The notes under the pieces are model-generated. The model saw nothing but the letters and a program-made list of their open reading frames with translations, did no database searches and was not told where the DNA came from. Below, in pieces: positions 26,394-38,218 of a DNA stretch of 64,000 nt. The stretch comes from Roseimaritima multifibrata (GTDB lineage Bacteria > Planctomycetota > Planctomycetia > Pirellulales > Pirellulaceae): the NCBI RefSeq assembly GCF_007741495.1, contig NZ_CP036262.1, forward strand, positions 4,464,001 to 4,528,000. Direction: 5' to 3'. Position numbers and translations under genes: made by a program. Each line of letters opens with the position of its first letter. Position 1 is the stretch's first letter.

Positions 26394-28030
26394 ACCTGAA
26401 TCAACATCGTGAAGAAGGGAAGCGTCTGGCGGAAATCGTCCAGGTGCTGGGTCGCTATGGATTGGCAGATTGGTTCGCCAAGGTTCCAGTGCAGTCGGTT
26501 CGTGATCTGTTGGCGAGCAAGGAAACGCAGGCAATTGCGGACTTGCCCATCGGCGAACGACTGCGGTTGGCTCTGACGGAACTGGGGACGACCTATATCA
26601 AACTGGGGCAAGTCCTCAGCACACGAGCCGACCTGGTCGGGCCGGATATCGCAACGGAACTGCGAAAGCTGCAAGCCGATACACCGGCCGACCCGGCGGA
26701 AGTGGTGCGGCAAACGATCATGGAAGAACTGGGACAGGCACCGGAGGAACTGTTTGCGGAGTTTGAAGCGGAGGCGTTTTCTTCCGCATCGGTTGGTCAG
26801 GTGCATCGCGCGAAACTTGCCGACGGACAACAAGTCGTCCTGAAGGTCCAGCACGCTGGCATCCAGGAAACCGTTCGCATCGACCTGGAATTGCTCGGAA
26901 AGCTGGCGAAGCTGATGGAAGAGTACGTTCCGGAGGCCAGGAATTACCAGCCGGAGGCGACGACTCGCGAGTTTCGTCGCACGCTGCTGCGTGAATTGGA
27001 TTTCACTTGCGAACGCAGCAACATGGAGACCTTCACACGCAACTTCGAGGGTGACGAAACGGTTCACATCCCCACGCCGTACAAAGACCGCTCCAGTAAA
27101 CGCGTGCTGACGATGGAATTGCTGGACGGGATTCCAGGGTCAAAACCGGAACGTCTGGCCGAGGCAGGCGTGGATTTGAACCTGCTGGCCAAAGACGCTG
27201 CCACGATCTTTATGAACATGATTTTTCGGGACGGATTCTATCATGCCGACCCGCATCCGGGAAATTTCTTTGTGCTCGATGGTCGCGTGGTCGGACTGCT
27301 CGACTGTGGCATGGTCGGTCGGCTAGATGATTCCACGCGTGAGTTGTTTGAAGACCTGCTATTGATGCTGATGCAGCGAGATGCCGAGGGGCTATCCGAT
27401 ACTTTGTTGCGTGCCGGTTCCGCGCCGGCCGACGTGGATCGAGTGGCCTTTCGAGCCGATGTCAGTGATCTGTTGGTGCAATACGGATCACAGTCGCTGG
27501 AAGACTTTGATATCGGTGGAGCAATAGATCAGTTGATGGACATTGTTCGACGGCACCATATTGTGATGCCATCGGCCGCGTCGCTGCTGCTAAAGACATT
27601 GGTAATGCTGGAAGGGACCGCACGTCTGCTCAGTCCGAACTTCAGCCTCAATGACGTCATCGCACCCTTCAAGAACCAATTGATTCGGTCTCGCCTGGAC
27701 CCCAAACGCTTAGCTCGCCGACTGCAACAGTCGATGCGTGACGTTGATCGCCTGGTGCGAAACGGTCCCCGAAACATCGCCGACATTCTCGATCGTGCGC
27801 AATCCGGCAAGCTGCAGATGACGCACCAGGTAAACAACCTCGAACTGGTCGCCAACCGCATTGTCGGTGGGTTACTGATCGCGTCGTTGCTAATCGCGTC
27901 AGCCATGCTGTTAAGCAACAACGTTCCGCCTCGTCTGTTCGGTGAGTCGATTGCCGGAGGCCTGGGCTTCCTGGTTGCCGCGGGATTCGGCACTCGCCTG
28001 CTTTGGCGAATCAGAAAAGACATCAGGTAA
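26381..28030 (+). CDS. ABC1/UbiB-family atypical kinase
   Basis: 549 aa. Family landmarks are LTELGTTYIKLGQVLSTRAD (the KxGQ motif), the Ala-rich loop SSASVGQVHRAKL, the Lys in QVVLKVQHAG, RRTLLRELDFTCERSNM, the catalytic-loop equivalent FYHADPHPGNFF, and the metal motif VGLLDCGMVGRL. The C-terminus has two membrane helices (ANRIVGGLLIASLLIASAML and GLGFLVAAGFGTRLLW). UbiB-type proteins support quinone biosynthesis or lipid handling at the membrane. The start codon lies inside the tail of the DUF1254 fragment, so the original upstream region has probably been replaced. Confidence 0.92.
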   Translation: MDLLNLNQHREEGKRLAEIVQVLGRYGLADWFAKVPVQSVRDLLASKETQAIADLPIGERLRLALTELGTTYIKLGQVLSTRADLVGPDIATELRKLQADTPADPAEVVRQTIMEELGQAPEELFAEFEAEAFSSASVGQVHRAKLADGQQVVLKVQHAGIQETVRIDLELLGKLAKLMEEYVPEARNYQPEATTREFRRTLLRELDFTCERSNMETFTRNFEGDETVHIPTPYKDRSSKRVLTMELLDGIPGSKPERLAEAGVDLNLLAKDAATIFMNMIFRDGFYHADPHPGNFFVLDGRVVGLLDCGMVGRLDDSTRELFEDLLLMLMQRDAEGLSDTLLRAGSAPADVDRVAFRADVSDLLVQYGSQSLEDFDIGGAIDQLMDIVRRHHIVMPSAASLLLKTLVMLEGTARLLSPNFSLNDVIAPFKNQLIRSRLDPKRLARRLQQSMRDVDRLVRNGPRNIADILDRAQSGKLQMTHQVNNLELVANRIVGGLLIASLLIASAMLLSNNVPPRLFGESIAGGLGFLVAAGFGTRLLWRIRKDIR

Positions 28031-28084
28031 CTTCTAAATCAAAGAAACGAAATGCCAAAAAACCTTTTCTTTAACCACGACTCT

Positions 28085-28472
28085 ATGAGAGGAAAAACGA
28101 TGCTATCGAGACTTCCAATTTCGCGAGTCGCCATTGCGTCCATCGCAATCGCATTTGCCCTGACCACGCACGCCCAGACGCAGTTTCCCAAGATGAAAAT
28201 GACCACCGAGATTCCAAAGTCGATCACGGCTCCGGATAAGGTCGAAACGTCAATTGGCACGCTCGAATACTTCGACGGAGTGCCAAAGCCGAATACGGTG
28301 GAGACGGTTTACGACTATCTACTTTGCCCCCAAAGCGTCTGAAGGACAGGAGGGCAACTGGCTCCAGACCATCCCCGGCAAGAGTTGGTGGATCGGCTTG
28401 CGAATGTATGGTCCCGAGCAGCCATGGATCGACAAGACCTGGCGTCCGGGCGAGATCGAACTGGTGAAGTAA
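28085..28472 (+). pseudogene. DUF1254-DUF1214 protein with internal deletion
   Basis: The 5' part has a signal peptide (ISRVAIASIAIAFALTTHAQ) and the DUF1254 start: FPKMKMTTEIPKSITAPDKV, SIGTLEYFDGVPKPNTVETV. At about 28318 it jumps, one frame off, to the very end of the same family: YFAPKASEGQEGNWLQTIPG, KSWWIGLRMYGPEQPWIDKT, WRPGEIELVK, stop. So about 300 central residues are deleted and the junction is frameshifted. ATG codons at 28085 and 28100 are possible starts; GAGG before 28100 favours the latter. Confidence 0.88.
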
Positions 28473-28579
28473 TCGTGACGGGGGCTTCCACCCCCAGCGA
28501 GAAAGAGCACTGCGGTTCCCGGCGCCAGGACAGCCACATTGGATAGAGCAAAACGACAAACCGTGAAAGAGAGATAAAA

Positions 28580-29611
28580 ATGATTCAACAAGTAATGATG
28601 GGAATCGGCCTGACTCTGATGCTGGCGGTATCGGCAATGGCCCAGGAGCAGCCGCTGGCTAGCAGCATCAGTAGTACACGGCCAACGGATCCGCTGGGAT
28701 CATGGAATGACGGACCGACCAAAGCAGCGATCCTTCAGTTCGTGCAGGATGTCACCAAAGAGGGTGGCCCGAAGTTTGTCCCGCCTGAACAGCGGATCGC
28801 GACCTTCGACAACGACGGAACCTTATGGTGCGAACAACCGGTAGTGCAGTTTGAATTCGCGATTCATCGTATTAAGGCGATGGCAGGCGATCATCCCGAA
28901 TGGAAGGAACTGGAACCGTATAAATCGGTGCTTGCCGGCGACGTGCAACGTCTCGTTGACGATCTGACAAACGGCGGACATGAATTTCTGAAAGTGATCG
29001 AAACGTCCCATGCCGGTATGTCGGTGGAAGAGTTTGATCGCCACGTCAGGGATTTCTTTGCGACCGCCAAACACCCGAAGCTTAAAGTGGCGTACACACA
29101 GCTCGCCTACGTACCGATGGTTGACTTGCTGGCTTATCTGCGTGCCAATGGGTTCAAGACCTATATCTGTTCCGGCGGCGGAATCGATTTCATGCGAGCC
29201 ATCTCGGAAGAGACCTATGGGATTGTTCCGGAAAACGTGATCGGGACTAACGGCCGAAATGTGTTCAAACAGGTCGATGGCCAGTGGCAATTGTTAAAGA
29301 CGGCAGACCACCTGTTCTTCAATGACAAGGCGACCAAGCCCACGGGAATTGATCTGCACATTGGTCGCAAACCGATCTTTGCAGGCGGAAATGTGCGCAG
29401 CGGTGGCGACATCGGAATGTTGACGTATTGCCACAGCAACTCTCTGCCGTCATTCCAATTGCTCGTCAATCACGATGATGCCAAACGCGAATTCGCGTAC
29501 ACGGAAAAAGACAACGCGTCACTCAAGCAGGCGAAGGCACAAGGTTGGAACGTCGTCAACATCAAGTCGGATTGGAAGACCATATTTCCAAACGAACAAA
29601 CAACTCGGTAA
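28580..29611 (+). CDS. Secreted HAD-family hydrolase
   Basis: 343 aa. Signal peptide MMGIGLTLMLAVSAMAQEQ; GAGAG precedes the ATG. The HAD motif I is RIATFDNDGTLWCEQP (nucleophile Asp in DNDGT). Motif II is the Ser/Thr end of GFKTYICSGGGIDFMR. The late Asp motif of DFMR-type enzymes is replaced by GGNVRSGGDIGML. It should be a periplasmic phosphatase. A paralogue sits at 48625-49638 (same AAIL-FVEKV, FDNDGTLW and GGGI-FMR order). In both places the neighbours are sulfatase- or DUF1254-like genes. Confidence 0.88.
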   Translation: MIQQVMMGIGLTLMLAVSAMAQEQPLASSISSTRPTDPLGSWNDGPTKAAILQFVQDVTKEGGPKFVPPEQRIATFDNDGTLWCEQPVVQFEFAIHRIKAMAGDHPEWKELEPYKSVLAGDVQRLVDDLTNGGHEFLKVIETSHAGMSVEEFDRHVRDFFATAKHPKLKVAYTQLAYVPMVDLLAYLRANGFKTYICSGGGIDFMRAISEETYGIVPENVIGTNGRNVFKQVDGQWQLLKTADHLFFNDKATKPTGIDLHIGRKPIFAGGNVRSGGDIGMLTYCHSNSLPSFQLLVNHDDAKREFAYTEKDNASLKQAKAQGWNVVNIKSDWKTIFPNEQTTR

Positions 29612-29649
29612 ATGAGAAGCGGGATGAATAAGAACGAAGTCTAACGCTT

Positions 29650-29979
29650 TTGTTGTGCTGGTATGACGGAAATCCGACCACGCTAAATCCGCTCGAGCCG
29701 AAGCTCAAATCGCGAAAGATGGCCGACTTGGCTGGCGGCACGGAAACGCTAACTCGGCAGATGGAAGCGACTTTGGAGCAAGAAGATTATCAGAGGGCGC
29801 TGGAGCTTTCGGATCACGTGAAGTGGCTTGAGGACGGCGATCGTAAGCTGGCCCGCAAAGTAAAGATCGAGGCACTGCGAGGATTAGCCGCACGCGAATA
29901 CAACGCACCGAATCCCAACTACTATTTGAGTTACGCGAACGATCTGGAGTCCGGCCAGTTAAGTGAAATTTGGTTTTAG
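29650..29979 (+). pseudogene. C-terminal fragment of alkylsulfatase-like protein
   Basis: From CWYDGNPTTLNPLEPKLKSR to YLSYANDLESGQLSEIWF and stop it matches the last 110 residues of the protein at 21442-22842 (WYDGNPTTLSPMEPKLKAR, YLSYANELESGKLSELWF) at most positions. The catalytic domain is absent. No start or ribosome site is evident upstream. It is a remnant of a second alkylsulfatase-like gene or of a partial duplication. Confidence 0.9.
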
Positions 29980-30027
29980 AGTTTGCCCGTAGCGAACCGC
30001 GCGGAGCGTTTCAGTAGTAAACTGTAG

Positions 30028-30114
30028 CGGTGGCATCCTGCCGCCGTCCATGAAACTGTAGCGGTGGCATCCTGCCCCCGTCCATGAAACTGTATCGGTG
30101 GCATCCTGCCGCCG
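30028..30114. repeat. Three REP copies upstream of RAYT 1
   Basis: CGGTGGCATCCTGCCGCCG occurs at 30028, 30062 (with CCCCCG) and 30096, each preceded by ACTGTAG or CTGTAT and separated by TCCATGAAA. Each copy folds as CGGTGGCA-TCC-TGCCGCCG. The spacing is 34 bp. Confidence 0.93.
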
Positions 30115-30171
30115 ATTGATCAAGCATTTCACTCACCGGTGGCTGGAAGCCCCCGATACTACTGAGCTCCT

Positions 30172-30867
30172 ATGAACGTAGAGAAAATACCCTTTCGTGG
30201 TTTCGATGAACGAGGCGAAGTCCGCGTGTACTATCACGGAATTCTTCCCCATTGGCGTCAAGCGAACTGCACCTACTTTGTGACATTCCGACTTGCTGAC
30301 GCGCTCCCAGCCGGTGTCATTCGCGAGTTTGAATACGAGCGTGACCAGTGGTTGCTTCATCGAGGCATCGACCCGAAGCTGCTAAACGCGGAGGGATTCG
30401 ACTGGAAGAACATCGGTGTGCAATTGCCGAAGAACGATCAGCGTCTTTATGAACGGACCATGGCGACGAAGCTCAACAAGTATCTCGACGCGGGACACGG
30501 AAGTTGCGTGTTAAAGCGTCCTGATCTCGCAAAAATCGTCGCGAACTCGCTGACGCATTTTCACGGTGATCGCGTTCTAACCGGTGACTATGTCGTGATG
30601 CCGAATCATGTTCATGTGCTAATGCGACCGATCAATGGCTTCGAGTTGGAAGACATCTTGCAGGCTGTGAAAAGTTTCACTGCGAACGCGATCAATCGGA
30701 AGTTGGGGGTGAATGGACCATTTTGGATGCGAGAGAGTTATGACCACATCGTGCGAGACCCGGAACAATTGGAGGCGTTCCAGAACTACATTCGCGCAAA
30801 TCCGGAGAAGGCAATGTTGACGTCGCACGAATACCTATTTCAAAACGCCACCTACCGCCTCGAATAG
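30172..30867 (+). CDS. REP-associated tyrosine transposase (RAYT), family 1
   Basis: 231 aa Y1-type HUH transposase. The N-terminal strand is YHGILPHWRQANCTYFVTFR. The HUH motif is VVMPNHVHVLMRP. The catalytic-Tyr helix region is DILQAVKSFTANAINR, with PFWMRESYDHIVRD and the final FQNYIRANPEKA, giving the family order. It should nick single-stranded REP hairpins. REP copies of the same sequence flank it on both sides (30028-30114 and 30871-30965), which supports the pairing. The gene appears intact. Confidence 0.93.
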   Translation: MNVEKIPFRGFDERGEVRVYYHGILPHWRQANCTYFVTFRLADALPAGVIREFEYERDQWLLHRGIDPKLLNAEGFDWKNIGVQLPKNDQRLYERTMATKLNKYLDAGHGSCVLKRPDLAKIVANSLTHFHGDRVLTGDYVVMPNHVHVLMRPINGFELEDILQAVKSFTANAINRKLGVNGPFWMRESYDHIVRDPEQLEAFQNYIRANPEKAMLTSHEYLFQNATYRLE

Positions 30868-30870
30868 TAT

Positions 30871-30965
30871 CGGTGGCATCCTGCCGCCGCGAGTGTTAGC
30901 CGTTGGCAAGTGTTAGCCGGTGGCATCCTGCCGCCGGGCCCTTAAGCGGTGGCAGGATGCCCCCG
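30871..30965. repeat. Three REP copies downstream of RAYT 1
   Basis: Copies of CGGTGGCATCCTGCCGCCG at 30871 and 30918, and an inverted copy (CGGTGGCAGGATGCCCCCG) at 30947-30965. The inverted last copy makes a BIME-like pair with the preceding one. Confidence 0.93.
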
Positions 30966-31018
30966 GTACGTCCCTACCTTACCTTGACAAACAGGGGATC
31001 ACCGTGGACGGTTTTTAG

Positions 31019-31423
31019 CGCCAGCTTGGCGTAAACCACTTCGGTCACTTCCTCCTGTGCGAGTCGCTCTTCAATCGGATCGAGCAGTCGGCTGGACGCA
31101 TCGTGGTCGTCGGCAGCGATGTCTACAAAATGGGAGTGAAGAGAATTCAATTTGAGGACCTGAACTTCGACAAAAACTACACCGCCTGGAGTTCCTACGC
31201 CCAAAGCAAACTTGCACAGATGATGTTCGCCTACGAATTGCAGCGGCGTGTTGAATCCGCCGGCAAAAGCGTCACGGTCCAGGTCTGCCATCCCGGCGCC
31301 TCGCGAGCCAATCTGTTGAAGGATACAGCAAGCACCTTCAGCAAGATTCTCTGGTCCATACTCCCAAGAGTCATCGCCCAATCCGCGAAGAAGGAATCGT
31401 GGCCGGAAGTGACCAAAGCGTAG
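31019..31423 (+). pseudogene. Short-chain dehydrogenase fragment
   Basis: The reading frame shows the second half of an SDR: LGVNHFGHFLLCESL, RIVVVGSDVYKMGVKRI, the catalytic YxxxK in SSYAQSKLAQMMFAYEL, VCHPGASRANLL and then a shortened end (QSAKKESWPEVTKA). The N-terminal cofactor-binding part (TGxxxGIG) is missing, and the frame is closed by TAG just upstream. So both ends are lost. It lies directly after the downstream REP copies of RAYT 1. Confidence 0.85.
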
Positions 31424-32187
31424 GCGGCGGAGCGCTGAGTATCCGACGGCTTGCCTCGTCCAACGGTCACCGTGGTAACACTATCGCTAGCCCGGCGAGC
31501 ACGCCGGTGATGATAAGTGCATACTTCATCTGCAAATTCGTTAAAAAGATAAGGTCTGGCGCGGCGCAGGCGATCGAATCGCGATCGTCGAGAGCTCAAA
31601 ACCGTATCGAACGGATGCCGCTCAGAAATCTAGCTTGCCGTAAGCCGACATGACCGATTTTTCGACATCTAGATTTACCCAACGTCGGCGATGTTGAACT
31701 CGCCCCCCAAGGCTCAGAACAACCACGCAAACGTTGCCCCCTTTCTTCAGATAGCCCTGGAGGAATTCATGACCTGAAAGCCAAGAAGTACAGAGACACG
31801 AGAGACCTTTGCTTAAGATCGCCCCGGGGACCGTTTCGGCGTCGGCCGGATAGCACTTTTCCAGAGACACATCGTGAGAACTTTCGCCGGCCAGCGTTGA
31901 CGTAGGTCCTTGCCGGAGCCGCGATAAAAACGAAAAAAGACCGGCATGAAAACCATGCCGGCCTTTTGTTCTTCTGCGCTGCTTTCGCGAGGGACGTGCG
32001 ATAAATAAGTTGACGATTTCCGCTCAGGCTGCTCTTGTTTGTTTCCACCGGGCTCGTCCCGGTCGGTACAACAACTGGCAGCTACCTGAATGCCTTTACT
32101 GACTCGATCCTTCTCCGCCAGCCAGTGGACATTTTCGACTCGCATTCAACTCTGTCCCGACCACAGAAACCTTGCGTCCGGCGTTAA
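31424..32187. other. Gap of ~760 bp after the SDR fragment
   Basis: A minus-strand frame at 31622-31870 (GTG start, 82 codons) has a partly protein-like sequence (GYLKKGGNVCVVVLSLGGRV) but no family and no ribosome site; I do not call it a gene. The only clear signal is the terminator hairpin near 31933-31966. Confidence 0.35.
31933..31966 (-). terminator. Intrinsic terminator, probably for katG
   Basis: The stem CCGGCATG / CATGCCGG (31941-31961) with a 5-base loop is followed on the minus strand by TCTTTTTTCG. On the plus strand it is followed by CCTTTTG, so it may work in both directions. It lies about 225 bp after the katG stop and before any other minus-strand gene. Confidence 0.7.
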
Positions 32188-34800
<2,613 letters not shown>

Positions 34801-35694
34801 TTATTTGTCATTGACGAACGTTTCGCAGTAGGAGTGCAGGAAGCTTCGGAACTCGCGTAGCAGTCGACTTTGGAAGCGATACGGATTCCAAACTGCCGCG
34901 ATGGTCCGTTTTGGTTTGACACCCTCAATTTGCCGATATAGACGCCCGCTACCTCTATCAAGCTTCTGGGCCATTTCAGGAATCATTGATACGCCGTGCC
35001 CAAGTGATACAAGCTCTTGAACCATGACAAGTTGATTGGTGCGTTCGACTGCCACGGGAAGGATCGATCGTTGTCGACAAAACGACGAAATCTGGTCGGT
35101 TAAGCAATGAGCTTCATCAAGCAAGACAAACGGGCAGTTTTTGACATCCGTGAGTTTGATTTTCTTCTTCTTAGAAAGCGGATGCTTTTCGGGGAGGACG
35201 AGCAAGAGTTCCTCATCAAAAAGCGATTCGATCTCCACATATCGAGCGGTTACCGGCAGCGCAAGAATTGCGACATCGATCTCTCCTTGCTTGCAGCACT
35301 TCATCAAGTGGTCGGTCGTGTTCTCCTGGACAATTAGGCTCGCCTTTGGAAACTGGTCCGAGAATTGCCGGAGCAGGTTTGGCAAAAAAAACGGGGCAAT
35401 CGTCGGTATTGCTCCTATTCGGATGCGTCCACTTTGACCGTCATCACAAATCTCTGCTTTGGTATCTTCGATAATGAGCAAAATTTGTTCGGCTCGACTT
35501 TGAAACATCGTCCCAACTTCCGTCAATTCGACGGAACGCGGCTTGCGATCGAACAGCGGTTGCCCCAATTCTTCTTCTAAACGCTGAATCGAGCGACTGA
35601 AGGCGGACTGCGAGATGCTCATTCGCTCAGCTGCCCTGGTGAAGTTCTTTGTGTCCGCCAAGCACTGAAAGAAGCGAAGTTGTTCAGAGTCCAT
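34801..35694 (-). CDS. oxyR: OxyR-like LysR-family peroxide regulator
   Basis: 297 aa. The winged helix-turn-helix is [20 protein letters not shown] and [20 protein letters not shown]. The effector domain has [20 protein letters not shown] and VAILALP. It contains the Cys pair of Oxy[12 protein letters not shown], with nine residues between the two Cys positions as in the C199/C208 disulfide switch. With katG directly downstream, a peroxide-sensing role is well supported. The start at 35694 was preferred over an ATG seven codons upstream because it matches the family N-terminus. It is an unusual layout in that regulator and target are tandem and not divergent. Confidence 0.87.
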   Translation of the reverse strand: MDSEQLRFFQCLADTKNFTRAAERMSISQSAFSRSIQRLEEELGQPLFDRKPRSVELTEVGTMFQSRAEQILLIIEDTKAEICDDGQSGRIRIGAIPTIAPFFLPNLLRQFSDQFPKASLIVQENTTDHLMKCCKQGEIDVAILALPVTARYVEIESLFDEELLLVLPEKHPLSKKKKIKLTDVKNCPFVLLDEAHCLTDQISSFCRQRSILPVAVERTNQLVMVQELVSLGHGVSMIPEMAQKLDRGSGRLYRQIEGVKPKRTIAAVWNPYRFQSRLLREFRSFLHSYCETFVNDK

Positions 35695-36226
35695 CGTCAG
35701 TATTATGCTCGGCAATCGAGGAAACCGCTTCGCCAGCGGTCAAACAGGTCGGCTGTAAATCCATCCATCATTGTTGTCCGGAAGGACTGCGACAAAAAGG
35801 CGGCGTTGAGCAAGTCTGTTTTGAGAGCCGGCAAGCTTCTCGCTGGCCGGCCCAAAGACTACCGGCATGTGAAGCGAGTCGGTCGGCCCATTCTCAACAT
35901 CTGGTGAAGCGGTGATTCAACTGTCTGACATCACGTTTTGCGTCAATACGATTCATCGAATCGTGGTCCTGCCATCGTCCTGCCATCGCTTGGTTAAATC
36001 CCTTCACCAACCTATCGCCAATCCCAATATCATCGTGGTAAATGACCGACCATGGCATGTTGGATTTGCCAAAGGGCACCACGCTTGATGCGATTTTGAA
36101 TCCGTCCCAATAAAGTTTTTTTGCCGTTCGCGTTGCATTGAGCGGCGGTTTTCGTCCTTACAGTGTATCGGGATTGCTACGCCGCTTTTCCGTTTCTCTT
36201 TTCGAGCACCGCCGAGGAAACGTCTC
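35695..36226. other. Divergent intergenic region
   Basis: It separates the minus-strand oxyR-like gene from the plus-strand di-haem oxidoreductase and must hold both promoters. A short direct repeat (CCTGCCATCG, near 35968-35990) and an AT-rich stretch (AATAAAGTTTTTTT, near 36109) are present. No gene is supported. Confidence 0.4.
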
Positions 36227-37912
36227 ATGGCTTTCAAGCATCGGTACGGATTGGCTAGGTTTCTGATTTTGGCCCTGATGTTGGCCCTGATCATCGCCCC
36301 TCAAGCAATCGCTCAGGATACAATCGCGGGCCGCGAACTGTTTGAGCGGGAATGGGAATTCGTCGACCGTGCACCAGCATTCACGGAATTGGATTCAACG
36401 CATCTGGAGCCGCAGCGGGGACATCGGGGACGGGGTCGAGGAATGGGGCGAAGTCCCCATCCGCAACACCGCGACAATGGTCAAGAGTTGGCATCCACGC
36501 TCCCAGCTGATGGACTGGGGCCACTGCACAACGCGATCTCTTGTGCAGCGTGTCACCCCGGCGGTGGAGCCTCGGGCGTGAATCACAATGTGACTCAGAT
36601 CACTGTCGACCCGCGCTCGCCATTTCTTAGTCAACCGACTAATCGTGGTGGCCACAGAGATCCCGCAAGTTCAGTCATCGATTTCTTTCCGGGGCTGTTG
36701 TCCGGTAACTGGCTGTCGTTTAACACGGTCGTTCATGACCTTTCCACGCGGCCCGGGTATGAAATCATTCGCCAACGTTTGTCCGTTGGAGTGCCCTCCG
36801 GTTTACAGCCAGAATGGTTCAGTCCTCAAGAGCGAACGGTTGATGCAATCGCAAAGCAACCCGTGGTTGCCGGGAGATATGGAACGCTCGACTATTATCT
36901 CAGCCAACGCAATTCACCGCCGCTTCATGGCATGGGACTAATCGAGCGGATCTCCGTGAATCGGTTGACAGCAATCTCACGTTCCCAGAGTCGATCCTCC
37001 GGTGGTACCATCTCTGGCAGAGTGGCTGGGAAGTATGGCTGGCGGGGCCAAGTCAACACGTTGTCCGACTTTGTTGCAGGAGCTTGCGCGACAGAGATGG
37101 GGCTGAATGTGAGCAACATCGCTCAACAGGCCAATGATCCGGCAGATCCTCACTACGTCAGCTTGGCAGCCGATATTTCAACGAGGCAAGTCGCGGACCT
37201 AACAAGCTACGTCGCCGACTTGCCAGCCCCAGCCAAGCAATTGCTACCTGCGGAAGACCGCAAACGGGTTCGCCGTGGAGAACGTATTTTCAGCTCAGTT
37301 GGATGTGCCGCTTGTCACATCGCTGACATACTGCCAGCACGAGGCATCTTCAGCGATCTATTGTTGCACGACATGGGCTCCGACCTGCAAGATCCATTCC
37401 CGGCTCCTGCGAACCAGTTGACTAGCACCAACTCAACTGCACCTGCGAGTGCTTACCAGAGTCAATACGGCGGCGAAACATCCTCTTATCGTATCGGCTC
37501 TTCACCCAACCGTAGTGGGGCTCCCAACCGTCGCGGGCCGCCGCCCAATCGCCGACGTTCAGCCCCCAGCGTCGTCAGTTCCTTGATACCGGCGGGGACG
37601 CCTCAAGCGATTGCGATGGATTATCCCGAGCAACCACAGTTTCCCCGCGGCGATGTCAGTCAGGCTGAGCTGAATGGCCAACACCGATTCTCATGGGATG
37701 CGCTACAGCGGGAATGGAAAACACCGCCGCTTTGGGGAGTCGCGGACTCGGCACCCTACCTTCACGATGGTCGCGCCGAAACCCTGACCGATGCAATCCA
37801 ATGGCATGGGGGCGAAGCGGATGAATCCAAGCGAAACTTTCTCAAGCTGAATGAAGAGCAAAAGGAATTAATGCTTGCGTTCTTAGAAAGCTTGAAGGCA
37901 CCGTCGGACTGA
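36227..37912 (+). CDS. Di-haem oxidoreductase (DHOR-family, peroxidase-like cytochrome c)
   Basis: 561 aa exported protein; GAGGAAACG precedes the ATG and the signal peptide is LILALMLALIIAPQAIAQ. The first haem site is SCAACHPGG and the second GCAACH (VGCAACHIADILPARG). Other DHOR family marks are DGLGPLHNAISC, GMGLIERISVNRL, GKYGWRGQVNTLSDFVAGA, WKTPPLWGVADSAPYLHDG and RAETLTDAIQWHGGEA. The protein has a low-complexity Arg/Gly/His insert near residues 62-80 and a Ser/Pro/Arg-rich linker near 410-450. It is expected in the periplasm as a redox enzyme. Its position divergent from oxyR suggests peroxide-linked control, which is inference. Confidence 0.88.
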   Translation: MAFKHRYGLARFLILALMLALIIAPQAIAQDTIAGRELFEREWEFVDRAPAFTELDSTHLEPQRGHRGRGRGMGRSPHPQHRDNGQELASTLPADGLGPLHNAISCAACHPGGGASGVNHNVTQITVDPRSPFLSQPTNRGGHRDPASSVIDFFPGLLSGNWLSFNTVVHDLSTRPGYEIIRQRLSVGVPSGLQPEWFSPQERTVDAIAKQPVVAGRYGTLDYYLSQRNSPPLHGMGLIERISVNRLTAISRSQSRSSGGTISGRVAGKYGWRGQVNTLSDFVAGACATEMGLNVSNIAQQANDPADPHYVSLAADISTRQVADLTSYVADLPAPAKQLLPAEDRKRVRRGERIFSSVGCAACHIADILPARGIFSDLLLHDMGSDLQDPFPAPANQLTSTNSTAPASAYQSQYGGETSSYRIGSSPNRSGAPNRRGPPPNRRRSAPSVVSSLIPAGTPQAIAMDYPEQPQFPRGDVSQAELNGQHRFSWDALQREWKTPPLWGVADSAPYLHDGRAETLTDAIQWHGGEADESKRNFLKLNEEQKELMLAFLESLKAPSD

Positions 37913-37973
37913 TCGCCTACTGCGGAATCCCATCGTGAAATGGTGAAAGGATTATGCAACGTCGTGCGGTATG

Positions 37974-38210
37974 CTAAGAATCCGACCGAGCTGCGGGGGC
38001 AACCAACACGAACAGGCTGCTGGCCGGAGACCACTCCAATTGAGCGGGAATGTCAAACCGCAAGCGAACTGCCGTGCAGGACACCGTGATCATCGCGGCG
38101 GAGATGGCGGAGATGGCGGTGAAGATCAGCAGATTGGCCGCGTTGTACAGATCGCTCATCAAGTCGCCCGCGATCTTGTGCAGATAGCGGTTCGATGCAA
38201 GCTGATTCAT
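37974..38210 (-). CDS. Small membrane protein, last gene of sigma-kinase operon
   Basis: 78 aa with one or two hydrophobic segments (LYNAANLLIFTAISAISAAM, ASSLFVLVAPAA). Its start lies 8 bp after the stop of the exported motif protein on the same strand, with AAGG before the ATG. The sequence belongs to no family I know. Membership of the operon is the main support. Confidence 0.55.
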   Translation of the reverse strand: MNQLASNRYLHKIAGDLMSDLYNAANLLIFTAISAISAAMITVSCTAVRLRFDIPAQLEWSPASSLFVLVAPAARSDS

Positions 38211-38218
38211 GTCGTGCC

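Noticed and set aside
31622-31870. 82-codon minus-strand frame beyond the katG terminator
   Set aside because: It has a GTG start without ribosome site and no recognised family; only part of it looks protein-like.
36227-37912. Classical MauG/CcpA cytochrome c peroxidase
   Set aside because: The haem spacing, GMGLIER and SAPYLHDG order fits the DHOR family better than the shorter di-haem peroxidases.
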